The notes beneath the pieces are model-generated. The model saw nothing but the letters and a program-made list of their open reading frames with translations, made no database searches and was not told the origin of the DNA. The translations under genes and the position numbers were made by a program. 64,000 nucleotides of DNA, taken from contig NZ_CP157967.1 in the NCBI RefSeq assembly GCF_040215725.1, forward strand, positions 682,001 through 746,000. Reading direction: 5' to 3'. Shown here piece by piece: positions 53,730-63,393 of this stretch. Within the stretch, counting starts at the first letter, position 1, and each line of letters opens with the position of its first letter. This DNA comes from Rhizobium sp. ZPR4. Lineage in GTDB: Bacteria; Pseudomonadota; Alphaproteobacteria; Rhizobiales; Rhizobiaceae.

Positions 53730-54842
53730 TTAACCAATCGCCTTCAGCACCTTCGGCAGCGCCTCGGCCAAGAGATCGAGATCCTGCTTGGGACCAACGC
53801 TGACGCGGATGCAGCGGTTGAGCGGCGCCACGCCTGGCATACGGATGAAGACGCCGTGCTGGATCAGCCCGTCGACGATGGCGCGGGCATAGGTGCCGTC
53901 CCGTCCACAATCGATAGCGACGAAGTTGGTGGCGGAGACGAGCGGCAAAAGCCCGTTGTCGCGGGCGATGGTGCCGATCTCCTCGCGGGCAGCCCGGATC
54001 TTGCCGACCACCTCGGCGAGATAGGCCTGATCCTTTAGCGCGGCGAGTGCTGCCACGGTGGCGAGCCGGTTCATGCCGAAATGATTGCGGATCTTGTCGA
54101 AGGTGAGCACCGTCTCGGGTGCACCGATGACATAGCCGACGCGGGCGCCGGCCAGCCCATAGGCCTTGGAGAAGGTGCGAGTGCGCAGCACGTTCGGCAG
54201 GCCGATCAGGGCGGAGATATCAGGCAGCGAGCTCGCAGGCCCGGTCTCGCTATAGGCCTCGTCGAGGATCAGCAGGCAATTTTCCGGTAGCGCGCGGGCA
54301 AAGGCAACGATCTTGCCGGCATCCCACCAGCTTCCCATCGGATTGTCGGGATTGGCGAAATAGACGAGCGGCGCGTTCTCGCGCTTCACCGCCTCGAGCA
54401 GCCCGTCGAGATCCTCGCGATCATCGACATAGGGTACGGTAGTGAGGCGGCCGCCGAAACCGGCGACGTGGAAATTGAAGGTGGGATAGCCGCCGAGCGA
54501 GGTGACGACGGGCGTGCCTGGCTCGATCACCATACGAGCAATCAGGCCGAGCAGACTGTCGATGCCTTCGCCAACGGCGATATTGGCCGGCTGTACGCCG
54601 AGATGCGCTGCAAGCGCCTGCTTCAGCTCAAAATTTTCCGGATCGTTGTACATCCAGATATCGCCAGCCCGCTCGCGCATGGCGGCAATGACGGAGGGCG
54701 CCGGCCCGAAACCGTTCTCATTGGCGCCGATACGGGCCTTGACGCTGAGCCCGCGCTGACGCTCCAGCGCCTCGGGGCCGACAAAAGGAACGGTGGAGGG
54801 CAGGGCGCTGATCAGCGGCGTGAAGCGCGAGAAGGCGGACAT
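53730..54842 (-). CDS. HisC-like PLP-dependent aminotransferase
   Basis: A 370-residue class I/II aminotransferase: GANENGFGPAPSVIAAMRE, LGGYPTFNFHVAGFGG, ANPDNPMGSWWD and the PLP lysine Lys226 in RTFSKAYGLAGARVGY. The pattern matches histidinol-phosphate aminotransferase. No other his genes are nearby, so it is probably a second HisC-type or aromatic aminotransferase, not the biosynthetic one. ATG 54842 gives the family start; the frame remains open upstream to 55076 without conserved features. Confidence 0.8.
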   Translation of the reverse strand: MSAFSRFTPLISALPSTVPFVGPEALERQRGLSVKARIGANENGFGPAPSVIAAMRERAGDIWMYNDPENFELKQALAAHLGVQPANIAVGEGIDSLLGLIARMVIEPGTPVVTSLGGYPTFNFHVAGFGGRLTTVPYVDDREDLDGLLEAVKRENAPLVYFANPDNPMGSWWDAGKIVAFARALPENCLLILDEAYSETGPASSLPDISALIGLPNVLRTRTFSKAYGLAGARVGYVIGAPETVLTFDKIRNHFGMNRLATVAALAALKDQAYLAEVVGKIRAAREEIGTIARDNGLLPLVSATNFVAIDCGRDGTYARAIVDGLIQHGVFIRMPGVAPLNRCIRVSVGPKQDLDLLAEALPKVLKAIG

Positions 54843-55085
54843 GCTGGCTTTGTTTCCCGAATTCAGTTGCAGGGTGCGGCAGAATAGGCGCTTGGCGAGC
54901 GGTTGCAAGAGCGGAAAGACGTTCGTCCGCACTGCGCCATTTGTGCTCATCGCAACCGATGAAGGATCATCTGTTCGATAATCCATAAAGCAGAGGAAAC
55001 GCGCTTCGCCAGACGGCTGCGCGTTCCCCTTAATGCACGGTCGAAGTCGAAACGGCAGCAGCTTTTCGGCTGCCACCGGTTCCGG

Positions 55086-55838
55086 TTACAAACCTGCCTC
55101 AGCCATCCAGAGTTCGGCATCCGCACCGGCCGGAATTCGCAGCGGGGCGGATGGATCGGTGGCTGCCCGCCACACCGCCTTCGCTACGTCGGGAGCATAG
55201 GTCACGGGGCCGGTGTCGTCCTGCACATTCTTTATGAATTGCTGGATCAAGGGCGCATAATCCGGATCGTCCAGACCACGCAAATGTGGACGCGCATTCT
55301 CCCCAAAGCGGGTTTCCGGCGACCGGCCTGGCAAGACAATATGCACCCGCACGCCAAATGGCTCCATCTCCACCGATAAGGACTCGGTGAAGGCGTTCAC
55401 CGCTGCCTTGCTCGCCCGGTAAATCCCAATCACCGGTAGAGTCTTGACCGTCACCGTGGAGGTGACGTTGATGATGACTCCGGCCCGACGTTGACGCATC
55501 TGAGGCAATATGGCCTGAACCATCGCCAATGTGCCGATCGTATTTGTCTGGAAAAGCGACTGCACCGTCTCCGGCGCAGTCAGCTCGATTGGTGAGGGCG
55601 CTCCGAAACCGGCATTGTTGACCAATACGTCTATCGGGCCGGCAACCTTCACGGCGTCCGCGATGCTTGCCGGATTGGTGACGTCGAGTGCGAGAATACG
55701 CAAGCGTTCGGAAATCGGTAGTAGCTCGGGTTTGGGCGTGCGCATTGTCGCGATGACATCCCACCCTCGTTCAAAAAACAGTTTCGCAGTCTCCAGGCCG
55801 AAGCCGGACGAGCAACCAGTAATCAATATCGTGGACAT
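55086..55838 (-). CDS. Classical SDR family oxidoreductase
   Basis: A 250-residue SDR: cofactor loop ILITGCSSGFGLETA, LVNNAGFGAPS and catalytic YxxxK in IGIYRASKAAVNAF. Substrate unknown; the sequence is of the broad ketoreductase type. ATG 55838 fits the family; longer reading is unlikely. It is divergent from an AraC regulator (about 97 bases between starts), which may control it. Confidence 0.85.
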   Translation of the reverse strand: MSTILITGCSSGFGLETAKLFFERGWDVIATMRTPKPELLPISERLRILALDVTNPASIADAVKVAGPIDVLVNNAGFGAPSPIELTAPETVQSLFQTNTIGTLAMVQAILPQMRQRRAGVIINVTSTVTVKTLPVIGIYRASKAAVNAFTESLSVEMEPFGVRVHIVLPGRSPETRFGENARPHLRGLDDPDYAPLIQQFIKNVQDDTGPVTYAPDVAKAVWRAATDPSAPLRIPAGADAELWMAEAGL

Positions 55839-55935
55839 GAGCCTCTCCAAACAAAAGGAATGATGCCATGGTAGTGACCGAGAGAGAGACTTTATATATG
55901 CTACAGTCTCCATTTCTTTAGCGTTAGTCCTGATT

Positions 55936-56844
55936 ATGACCGTTGATCCTCTTGCCGAAATCGTCACGCTGCTGCAGCCGGCCGCACGCTTTTCGAAGCT
56001 GGTGGAATGCGCCGGCGCCTGGCGAATTCATCGCGAGGCCACAAGCGAGCCATTCTACTGCGCAATCCTTGAGGGGCGTTGCCGCGTAACGTTTGGGGGA
56101 CATCAGCCTTTCATCCTCCAGGCCGGTGATTTCGTGCTCGTGCCGGCCATGCGCGACCTTGTCAACGAGAGCGTCGACGCACCGGCCGGTCTGTCCGCCA
56201 TGGTTCCAACGCAGTTGAGTGGCGGCCATTTCCGTGTCGGCCGCCTCGAAGGGCCGGCGGATCTGCGCATGCGCATAGGGCACTGCAGTTTCGGCGCGCC
56301 GGATGCGGCCTTGCTCGTTTCCCTCTTGCCTGATGTGGTTATCGTTCGCGACGAGCCCCGACTCGCGACGCTGATGCAATTGGTCGGCGAGGAAACGCGC
56401 GAGCGCCGGCCGGCGCGCGAACTCGTGCTGGAACGGCTGCTGGAGGTGTTGTTGATCGAGGCATTGCGATCCGGCACGGAAACAACCGTCACGTCGAGCT
56501 TGAGCCGCGGCCTTGCCGATGAACGCCTGGCTGCAGCACTTCACGCGATGCATGCGCGTCCTGCCCATCCCTGGACTGTGGCGGATCTTGCGACCGAAGC
56601 GGCCCTGTCCCGATCGGCTTTCTTCGCGCGTTTCAGCCGCGTCGTTGGCCTGCCGCCAATGGAATATCTATTGGCTTGGCGCATGGCTCTCGCAAAGCAG
56701 CTATTGCGCAGCCGCGAATTGGGGATGGATCAGGTAGCTGAACGCGTTGGCTACGGATCGGCAAGCACTTTCAGCGTTGCCTTTGCGCGATACGCGGGCA
56801 TGCCGCCCGCGCGATATGCCCGCGGGGACGTGCGAAGCGATTGA
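55936..56844 (+). CDS. AraC family transcriptional regulator (cupin type)
   Basis: A 302-residue regulator: N-terminal AraC-ligand cupin (PFYCAILEGRCRVTFGGHQP, LQAGDFVLVPA), then two helix-turn-helix units (VADLATEAALSRSAFFARFS, and AERVGYGSASTFSVAFARYAG). Probably activates the divergent SDR gene in response to a small ligand. Confidence 0.88.
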   Translation: MTVDPLAEIVTLLQPAARFSKLVECAGAWRIHREATSEPFYCAILEGRCRVTFGGHQPFILQAGDFVLVPAMRDLVNESVDAPAGLSAMVPTQLSGGHFRVGRLEGPADLRMRIGHCSFGAPDAALLVSLLPDVVIVRDEPRLATLMQLVGEETRERRPARELVLERLLEVLLIEALRSGTETTVTSSLSRGLADERLAAALHAMHARPAHPWTVADLATEAALSRSAFFARFSRVVGLPPMEYLLAWRMALAKQLLRSRELGMDQVAERVGYGSASTFSVAFARYAGMPPARYARGDVRSD

Positions 56845-56860
56845 GGGCGTAAAGCCGAAT

Positions 56861-57253
56861 TTATACCTTTTGCCTTCTGCCGCGCGCAGCCATCGCTTCG
56901 GCATTGCCGATCATGAAATCGGCGCGCACGACGCGACGCAATGTTTCCGGTTCGATCAGGTTGATGAAGCGGACATGGACGCGGTTGTCGTTGCGGCTGA
57001 TTTCGGCGCACGCGATGCGGTAGGCGAGGCCGAGGATGTTCAGATAGTAATGGGTCGGCAGGCCGACCGTCGTGGCGACGGTGAAGCTGGCGCCGCCGCG
57101 CGAGATGTCGGTAATCTCCGCGCTGCGCACGGAAATGCCCGTGAGACAAGGACGAACCGCCACGAGGCGCGCCGGCCTCTGAACGTAGAAGCGTTCCCAG
57201 CTCCGTTCGTAGACTTCGGATTTGACTTTCGCCAGATGGGTTGCGCGAAGCAT
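56861..57253 (-). CDS. PilZ-domain protein
   Basis: A 130-residue protein with a PilZ-like core: an arginine-containing start (QRPARLVAVRPCL) and ITDISRGGASFTVAT, matching the RxxxR and (D/N)xSxxG motifs used to bind cyclic-di-GMP, although the RxxxR part is imperfect (RPARL). ATG 57253 lies after CAGGGA with suitable spacing; a slightly longer start at 57259 is too close. Function in motility or polysaccharide control is inferred from the domain. Confidence 0.78.
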   Translation of the reverse strand: MLRATHLAKVKSEVYERSWERFYVQRPARLVAVRPCLTGISVRSAEITDISRGGASFTVATTVGLPTHYYLNILGLAYRIACAEISRNDNRVHVRFINLIEPETLRRVVRADFMIGNAEAMAARGRRQKV

Positions 57254-57569
57254 TGTCATTCCCTGTTGAAGAACAGACCGAATTCATCTCGGTTACAGCA
57301 TGAACCTTGCACGGAGATTTTGCTGAAGCGTCAATTGCATTGGTATAATTTTAACGGGTTCGTCTTTTGTGCCGATTTGGGCGCATCTTGACAGCGAGAT
57401 CGGCTTCGATCATACGAAAGCTCGGTTCGAGGCACCTGCCGCTCGCGGATGAAAATCCAAGGTGAAGTCCTCGCTGTTTCTGGTCGCAGCCATTTAGGGC
57501 ATGCTGACTGACGGTAATGCGAGCTCCGTTTCACGGTCGTAATTGCGTGCCTTAGCAAAGGCTGATCCT
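57254..57569. other. Gap upstream of the glyoxalase-related gene
   Basis: 316 bases between divergent genes. AT-richer near 57310-57370. No coding frame or strong hairpin was seen; it should contain two promoters. Confidence 0.4.
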
Positions 57570-58004
57570 ATGACGACGTATCCGTCCATAGATGAATTGA
57601 AGGCTCAGGCCCGGCGTCTGCGTCAGGCCATGGCCGAGCGCGGCGACGACATGAGCCACTCGACGGCGCTGGAACTCATCGCCAAGCAGCATGGGCTGCG
57701 CGATTGGAACACGCTGTCGGCGCTTGCGGCAAAACCGAATGACGGGCCGGATGCACCCTTCGATGTCGGGTCCGCCGTGCGCGGGCGCTATCTGAACAAG
57801 CCGTTCACCGGCAAGGTTCTTGCGATGTCGGCGAAGTCAGGCGGGCTCTACAGGATCACGATCCATTTCGACGAACCGGTCGACGTGGTGGAGTTCGAGA
57901 GCTTCTCGGCATTCCGTCAGCGCATCAACGCCCAGGTCGATGCCGACGGCATTTCGCCGCGTAAAACGTCGAACGGCATACCGCATCTCGTTCTCGACAT
58001 CTGA
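57570..58004 (+). CDS. Glyoxalase-related (GRP-domain) protein
   Basis: A 144-residue protein with an N-terminal region SIDELKAQARRLRQAMAERG and STALELIAKQHGLRDWNTLSAL, as found in the glyoxalase-related protein domain family of proteobacteria, and a C-terminal beta-rich half (GRYLNKPFTGKVLAMS). The ATG at 57570 gives MTTYPS; the earlier start at 57543 has no support. No catalytic metal motif of classic glyoxalase I is visible, so an enzyme activity is not claimed. Confidence 0.72.
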   Translation: MTTYPSIDELKAQARRLRQAMAERGDDMSHSTALELIAKQHGLRDWNTLSALAAKPNDGPDAPFDVGSAVRGRYLNKPFTGKVLAMSAKSGGLYRITIHFDEPVDVVEFESFSAFRQRINAQVDADGISPRKTSNGIPHLVLDI

Positions 58005-58069
58005 CATTCATCTTCTACCGATAGGCCGCTATCTTCGCCGATAGCGAGCGATTCCGTCTGGATACCGCC

Positions 58070-59437
58070 ATGACACGTCATACTGAAAACAACATGTTCC
58101 TCACCGGCTGGCTGCCGGGCGTCTTCATCAAGACCGCCGCGCCGATCGTCATCATCACCACGGTCAGCGGCCTCTTTGCCGTCGTCGACGCCTATTTCCT
58201 CGGCGTCTATGTCGGCGCCGACGCGCTGTCCGCCGTCAGCCTCATCTTTCCCGCGCTGATGCTGCTGATTGCGCTGCAGACACTGGTTTCCAATGGTATG
58301 GCGAGCATTCTCGCCCGTCGCCTCGGAGCCGGAGATCGCGATGGCGCGAAGGCCGTGTTCACCGGTGCCCATACGCTGGCGATCGCCGTCGTCGTGCTCG
58401 TCAATCTTGTCTACTGGCTTGTCGCCCGGCAGTTCATCGCTGTGGCTGCGGCAGGAAACGCCGATGTCGCCCGCAGCGCCGAGGCCTTCATGGGCGTCAT
58501 GGTCGCCTTCGCGCCGATCAGCTTCTTCCTGTCGATCCATCTTGACGGGCTGCGCTGCGAGGGAAAGCTCGGCTTCATGACGCTGGTGACACTTGCCTCG
58601 ACGCTACTCAATATCCTGGCAAACTGGTTGCTGATGGCTGTTGCGCACTGGGGCGTGGTCGGCTCCGCCGGTGGCTCGATCCTGGCGCAATTCATCTGCC
58701 TGGCGATCGTCGTCATCTATCGCCTGCGTCGGCCTGGCGGCCTTTGGGTCGAGATGGCGCTGCATGTTCGCGAATGGCGCGGCATCTTTGCCTTCGGTGC
58801 GCCGATGAGCCTCGGCCTCATCGGCATTTCGCTAAGCTCGGCGGCGATCCTCTTCAACGTGTCGATCTGGCATCAGGGGGATTATGTCGCGACCGTCGGC
58901 GCCTATGGCATCGTCACCCGCGTGATGACCTTCGCCTATCTGCCGCTGCTCGGCTTGAGCATCGCGCTGCAGACCATTTCGGGTCACAATCACGGCGCGG
59001 CATTACCCGGCCGCGTCGGCCATAGCGTTGTCATCGCCATGATCTCGGCCCTGGTCTACTGCGCCGCAGTCGAGCTGATCGTCGAGCTGCTGGCGGGGCA
59101 TCTGGGCGCGATCTTCGTGGCCGATCCCGTGATCATCGACGAAGTCGGCCGCATCCTGCCCTGGACGATCGGCGCCTATTTCCTCTTCGGCCAGGCGATC
59201 ATCCTGTCGTCGTATTTCCAGTCGATCGGCGATGCGAAACGCGGCGCGATCTTCGGTCTGTCACGGTCCTATCTGTTCACCCTGCCGCTGACATTTCTGC
59301 TGCCGCTCGTCTTCGGCGAACGGGGGATCTGGATGACGCCCATCTTCGCGGAGATGGGGATGATCGTGCTCACTTGGCTGGTGCTGTCGCGCAATGCCAG
59401 GGACCGGAAATGGCGCTTCGGCCTGCTGCCCGCATGA
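58070..59437 (+). CDS. MATE family efflux transporter
   Basis: A 455-residue protein with twelve membrane helices in two halves; TM1 region APIVIITTVSGLFAVVDAYF and the repeated GAPMSLGLIGISLSS half are the MATE layout. Exports cationic drugs or metabolites with Na+ or H+ exchange. The start at 58070 is assumed; MFLTG at 58094 would also fit. A bidirectional terminator follows. Confidence 0.88.
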   Translation: MTRHTENNMFLTGWLPGVFIKTAAPIVIITTVSGLFAVVDAYFLGVYVGADALSAVSLIFPALMLLIALQTLVSNGMASILARRLGAGDRDGAKAVFTGAHTLAIAVVVLVNLVYWLVARQFIAVAAAGNADVARSAEAFMGVMVAFAPISFFLSIHLDGLRCEGKLGFMTLVTLASTLLNILANWLLMAVAHWGVVGSAGGSILAQFICLAIVVIYRLRRPGGLWVEMALHVREWRGIFAFGAPMSLGLIGISLSSAAILFNVSIWHQGDYVATVGAYGIVTRVMTFAYLPLLGLSIALQTISGHNHGAALPGRVGHSVVIAMISALVYCAAVELIVELLAGHLGAIFVADPVIIDEVGRILPWTIGAYFLFGQAIILSSYFQSIGDAKRGAIFGLSRSYLFTLPLTFLLPLVFGERGIWMTPIFAEMGMIVLTWLVLSRNARDRKWRFGLLPA

Positions 59438-59442
59438 CATGG

Positions 59443-59472
59443 AAAAGGCCGCGCTTTCGGGCGCGGCCTTTT
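59443..59472. terminator. Bidirectional terminator between the MATE gene and iolB
   Basis: AAAAGGCCGCGC (59443-59454) and GCGCGGCCTTTT (59461-59472) pair perfectly around TTTCGG. A and T runs on both sides suit both convergent genes. Confidence 0.9.
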
Positions 59473-59497
59473 CGTATGAGCTTATGTCAGAGGGCAC

Positions 59498-60295
59498 TCA
59501 GGACTTGAGCAGCCACTCATGCTCGACGGCATTGTGGAACTTCCAGATGCGCTTCGGGCCGGCCATGACGTTGAGATAGTAGAGATCATAGCCGTGGCAG
59601 GCAGCGCAGGGATGGTAACCCTTCGGCACCAGCGTCACGTCGCCGTCTTCCAGCACCATGACTTCGTCCAGCGACCGGTCGTCCGTGTAGACGCGCTGGA
59701 AGCCGAAACCCTGCGGTGGATTGAGGCGATGGTAATAGGTCTCCTCGAGGAAGCTTTCGTTCGGGAGATCGTCCTGATCGTGCTTATGCGGAGGGTAGGA
59801 AGACGTATGCCCGCCCGGCGTGATCACTTCCACTACGAGCAGCGAATGCGCTGCACCGTCGTCTTCCGGCATGATGTTGTTGACGTGACGGACATTCGTG
59901 CCCTTGCCGCGCGTAAGCGTCGGATGGGTGCCCGGCGGAATGGCGCGGGCTTCATAGGAGCCGCCGCCCGGTGCCGAGCAGACGGCCAGTTCCAGATCGG
60001 TCTCGGCGGTCACCGACCAGCTCGATCCAGAGGGAATATAGAGCGCGTGGGGCGCGCCTTCGAAGGGGCTCATGCGTCCGCCGAGCGAGCCGAAATCCTT
60101 TACGCCGGACTTTGCGCTTCCCTTGCCGCTGACCCATACGAGGCAGACTTCGCGGTCGCCGGTCTCGGCCGCAGCCGTTTCGCCCGGCTTCAGGCGGTGG
60201 AGATCGAAGCCGACATAGGTCCAGCCGGCGCTTTCGGGCGTGACATGGGTGACGCGGCCATGGGTGCCGTCAGGTTTGACCTTGAGATTGGGCAT
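59498..60295 (-). CDS. iolB: IolB, 5-deoxy-glucuronate isomerase
   Basis: A 265-residue cupin-type isomerase with SYPPHKHDQDDLPNESFLEE as the metal-site block and GFQRVYTDDRSLDEVM. It converts 5-deoxy-glucuronate to 2-deoxy-5-keto-gluconate in myo-inositol degradation. ATG 60295 (MPNLKVKPDG) gives the family start. It is the last gene of the leftward iol operon. Confidence 0.93.
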   Translation of the reverse strand: MPNLKVKPDGTHGRVTHVTPESAGWTYVGFDLHRLKPGETAAAETGDREVCLVWVSGKGSAKSGVKDFGSLGGRMSPFEGAPHALYIPSGSSWSVTAETDLELAVCSAPGGGSYEARAIPPGTHPTLTRGKGTNVRHVNNIMPEDDGAAHSLLVVEVITPGGHTSSYPPHKHDQDDLPNESFLEETYYHRLNPPQGFGFQRVYTDDRSLDEVMVLEDGDVTLVPKGYHPCAACHGYDLYYLNVMAGPKRIWKFHNAVEHEWLLKS

Positions 60296-60365
60296 GGGTT
60301 CTTCCTCCATTGCTTGGAAAACGCCCCTCGCCATCCTTCGACGGGGCGAGGAGCGCTCATCTCTC

Positions 60366-60470
60366 GAGCAATTCCAGGAAAAGTGCGCAGCGGTTTTCCG
60401 TCCGGAATTGCTAGATAACAAAGAGCTAGAGCGTTTTCGCGATTCGAAGAAAAGCGGAAGCGCTCTAGCT
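60366..60470 (-). repeat. Rhizobial intergenic repeat, copy B
   Basis: Two inverted repeats: GCAATTCC (60368-60375) / GGAATTGC (60404-60411), and CTAGAGCG (60426-60433) / CGCTCTAG (60461-60468). The core and second half match copy A at 4764-4855. It lies between iolE and iolB inside the operon and slightly touches the iolE stop. Confidence 0.85.
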
Positions 60471-61386
60471 ATCCCTTGGGAAAGCCTTCGGTTTCCACGG
60501 TGTAGCCTGCCGCCGTCATGACGCGCATCAGCTCGGCATGGCCGATCTCGGCCATCTTCTGCGGCGGTGCCTTGCGCGGGTCCTGCTCGGCTTCGACCAC
60601 GAACCAGCCTTCATAGCCGTAGTCGGCGAAGCGCTTTACGATGGCGCCGAAATCCAGTGAACCGTCGCCCGGCACCGTGAACGCGCCAAGCGCGACGGCA
60701 TCGAGGAAGGATTGGCGGCTGCGATCCAGCCCGTCGACGACGGACTTGCGGATGTCCTTGACGTGGACGTGGTTGATGCGGGCATGGTGGTTGTCGATGG
60801 CGCGCAGCACGTCGCCGCCGGCAAAGGCGAGATGGCCGGCATCGAGCAGCAACGGAATGCCTTCGCCGGAATTGCGCATGAAGGCGTCGAGCTCCGGCTC
60901 TGTTTCGACAACGGCGGCCATGTGATGGTGATAGGAGAGCGGCATGCCCTGCGAGGCGCACCATTCGCCGAACTCGGTGACGCGGCGGGCATATGCCTTC
61001 ATCTCGTCATCCGAAAGGCGCGGCTTCGTGGCGAGCGGCTTGGAGCGATCGCCCTGGATGGAGCGGCCGACTTCGCCATAGACGATGCAAGGCGCGTTGA
61101 CGGCCTTGAACAGCTCGATCATCGGCGCGATGCGGTCCTTGTTGGCGGCAAGCTCCTCGTTGACGAGCGTGCCGGAGAACCAGCCGCCGCAGAGGGTCAC
61201 GTCGGCGGCACGCAGGATCGGCAGCATCTCGCCCGGGTTGCTGGGGAAGCGCCGGCCCTGTTCCATGCCGGTGAAGCCCGCACCGCGCGACTGGCGCAGG
61301 CATTCTTCCAGGGATACGTCGTCGCTGAGCTCAGGAAGATCGTCGTTCCACCAGGCGATGGGCGACATGCCGAGTTTGGCCTTCAT
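60469..61386 (-). CDS. iolE: IolE, inosose dehydratase
   Basis: A 305-residue TIM-barrel sugar-phosphate-isomerase-like protein: SPIAWWNDDLPELSDDVSLE, GGWFSGTLVNEELA, LLLDAGHLAFAGGD and INHVHVKDIRKSVVDG. This is the IolE family, which dehydrates 2-keto-myo-inositol. The ATG at 61386 follows AAGGAGA with 6 bases of spacing; a TTG three bases before would only add one residue. It lies 67 bases downstream of iolD. Confidence 0.92.
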   Translation of the reverse strand: MKAKLGMSPIAWWNDDLPELSDDVSLEECLRQSRGAGFTGMEQGRRFPSNPGEMLPILRAADVTLCGGWFSGTLVNEELAANKDRIAPMIELFKAVNAPCIVYGEVGRSIQGDRSKPLATKPRLSDDEMKAYARRVTEFGEWCASQGMPLSYHHHMAAVVETEPELDAFMRNSGEGIPLLLDAGHLAFAGGDVLRAIDNHHARINHVHVKDIRKSVVDGLDRSRQSFLDAVALGAFTVPGDGSLDFGAIVKRFADYGYEGWFVVEAEQDPRKAPPQKMAEIGHAELMRVMTAAGYTVETEGFPKG

Positions 61387-61453
61387 CAATGGTCTCCTTG
61401 AAAATAGTGTTGGAGGAGCGTTTCAGCTCCTCCGGAAAAGTGTCGGAAATCGA

Positions 61454-63304
61454 TCAGCCGATGCGCTGGGAGGCACGGGCCTGTTCGTAGGCGGCGCGGG
61501 CCTTGTTGACTTCGGCGCGCGGGCTGACTTCGGGCACGACGACATCCCACCAATGACCGCCTTCGTCCGTCGTGATCAACGGGTCGGTGTCGATGACGAT
61601 GACGGAACTGCGGTCGTTCTTCTTCGATGCTTCGATCGCCTGTTCGAGCTCGGCGATGGAGGAGACCTTCACGGCAATCGCGCCCATGCTTTCGGCATGC
61701 GCCCGGAAGTCGATCTCCGGCATCACTTCGAAACGCGAGTCCTTCAAGAGGTTGTTGAAGTTCGCGCCGCCGGTTGCCATCTGCAGGCGGTTGATGCAGC
61801 CATAGCCGCGGTTGTCGAGCAGCACGACGGTGATCTTCAGGCCGAGCATGACCGAGGTCGCCAGTTCGGAATTCAGCATCATGTAGGAGCCGTCGCCGAC
61901 CATGACAACGACATCCTTCTCCGGCCGCGCCATCTTGACGCCAAGGCCACCGGCAATCTCGTAGCCCATGCAGGAGAAGCCATATTCCATATGATAGCTG
62001 CCGGGCGCCGTCGCCGGCCAGAGCTTGTGCAACTCGCCGGGCAGGCCGCCTGCGGCGCAAACCACGATGCTCTTCTCGCCGCCGAGCGTGCGAGTGACGG
62101 CGCCGATGACCTGGGCGTCGGAGGGCAGGGCGGCATTGGTTGTCGCCATCGCCTTGGCGGCGGCTTCCATCCAGATCTTCTTTTCCCGTGTTGCCTTTTC
62201 GGCCAGCGATGCCGGCGCGCGCCAGCCCGTCAAACCAGCGGAAAGCGCCTTCAATCCTTCGCGCGCATCCGTCACCAGTGGGTGACTATTGTGCTTGAGG
62301 GCGTCGTAGGCCGCGATATTGAGGCCGATCATCGCCAGCTTCTCGTTCTTGAACAGCGCCCAGGAGCCGGTGGTGAAATCCTGGCAACGGGTTCCCACAG
62401 CGATCACCAGATCCGTATCCTCGGCGATCGCGTTGGCCGCCGACGTGCCCGTCACGCCGACCGAACCGAGCGCCAAGGGATGCGTCTCGTCGATGGCCGA
62501 CTTGCCGGCCTGCGTGACGACGACAGGGATGTCATGCGCTTCGGCGAAGGCAGTCAATTCTTTGGTCGCTTGCGAATAGAGCACGCCGCCGCCGGCGAGA
62601 ATAACGGGTTTTTCGGATCGGCGGATCAATGCGATCGCGTTGGCAAGTTCGTCGGCATCCGGCTGTGGGCGGCGCTGCGCCCAGACATGTTCTTCGAAGA
62701 AGCTTTCCGGATAATCGAAGGCTTCCGCCTGCACGTCCTGACACAGCGAAAGCGTCACCGGGCCGCAATCAAGGGGATCGGTGAGCACGTGCATGGCGCG
62801 CTTCAGCGCCGAGATGATCTGCTCCGGGCGGGTGATGCGGTCGAAATAGCGGGAGACCGGGCGGAAGGCATCATTGGCGGAAACCGTGCCGTCACCGAAA
62901 TCTTCGATCTGCTGCAGCACCGGATCGGGTGCGCGATTGGCGAAAACGTCGCCGGGAAGGAAAAGAACGGGGATGCGGTTGACATGTGCGACGCCGGCGG
63001 CCGTCACCATGTTGAGCGCGCCGGGGCCGATCGATGTGGTGCAGGCCATGAAGCGCTGGCGGAAGCTTGCCTTGGCATAAGCGATGGCGGCATGGGCCAT
63101 GCCTTGCTCATTGTGAGCGCGGAAAGTCGGCAGCTCCTCGCGCACCTGATAGAGCGCCTCGCCAACACCGGCGACGTTGCCGTGGCCGAAGATCGCCCAG
63201 ACGCCGCCGAAGATCGGCTGCTTCTGCCCGTCGATGATGGTCATCTGCTTCTTGAGGAAATGCGCGACGGCCTGTGCCATCGTCAATCGGATCGTCTTGC
63301 CCAT
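61454..63304 (-). CDS. iolD: IolD, THcHDO hydrolase (ThDP enzyme)
   Basis: A 616-residue thiamine-diphosphate enzyme: N-terminal FGHGNVAGVGEALYQVR with the conserved glutamate context, TSIGPGALNMVTAAG, and C-terminal GDGSYMMLNSELATSV of the cofactor motif, plus LDNRGYGCINRLQ. It hydrolyses 3D-(3,5/4)-trihydroxycyclohexane-1,2-dione to 5-deoxy-glucuronate. It stands between iolC and iolE. Confidence 0.94.
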   Translation of the reverse strand: MGKTIRLTMAQAVAHFLKKQMTIIDGQKQPIFGGVWAIFGHGNVAGVGEALYQVREELPTFRAHNEQGMAHAAIAYAKASFRQRFMACTTSIGPGALNMVTAAGVAHVNRIPVLFLPGDVFANRAPDPVLQQIEDFGDGTVSANDAFRPVSRYFDRITRPEQIISALKRAMHVLTDPLDCGPVTLSLCQDVQAEAFDYPESFFEEHVWAQRRPQPDADELANAIALIRRSEKPVILAGGGVLYSQATKELTAFAEAHDIPVVVTQAGKSAIDETHPLALGSVGVTGTSAANAIAEDTDLVIAVGTRCQDFTTGSWALFKNEKLAMIGLNIAAYDALKHNSHPLVTDAREGLKALSAGLTGWRAPASLAEKATREKKIWMEAAAKAMATTNAALPSDAQVIGAVTRTLGGEKSIVVCAAGGLPGELHKLWPATAPGSYHMEYGFSCMGYEIAGGLGVKMARPEKDVVVMVGDGSYMMLNSELATSVMLGLKITVVLLDNRGYGCINRLQMATGGANFNNLLKDSRFEVMPEIDFRAHAESMGAIAVKVSSIAELEQAIEASKKNDRSSVIVIDTDPLITTDEGGHWWDVVVPEVSPRAEVNKARAAYEQARASQRIG

Positions 63305-63317
63305 CAGGCGCCTCCCA

Positions 63318-63389
63318 AATGCTCTATCTCTTGGTATCTCGCAATCCCGAACGCAAAACCGCTATGCACTTTTGCTGGAATTGCTCCAG
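63318..63389 (+). repeat. Rhizobial intergenic repeat, copy C
   Basis: On the minus strand this reads GGAGCAATTCCAGCAAAAGT, then ATAGCGGTTTTGCGTTC, GGGATTGC and a decayed end AGATAGAGC. The core matches copies A and B in the opposite orientation. It sits between iolC and iolD. The second palindrome is missing, so it is a truncated copy. Confidence 0.75.
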
Positions 63390-63393
63390 AATT

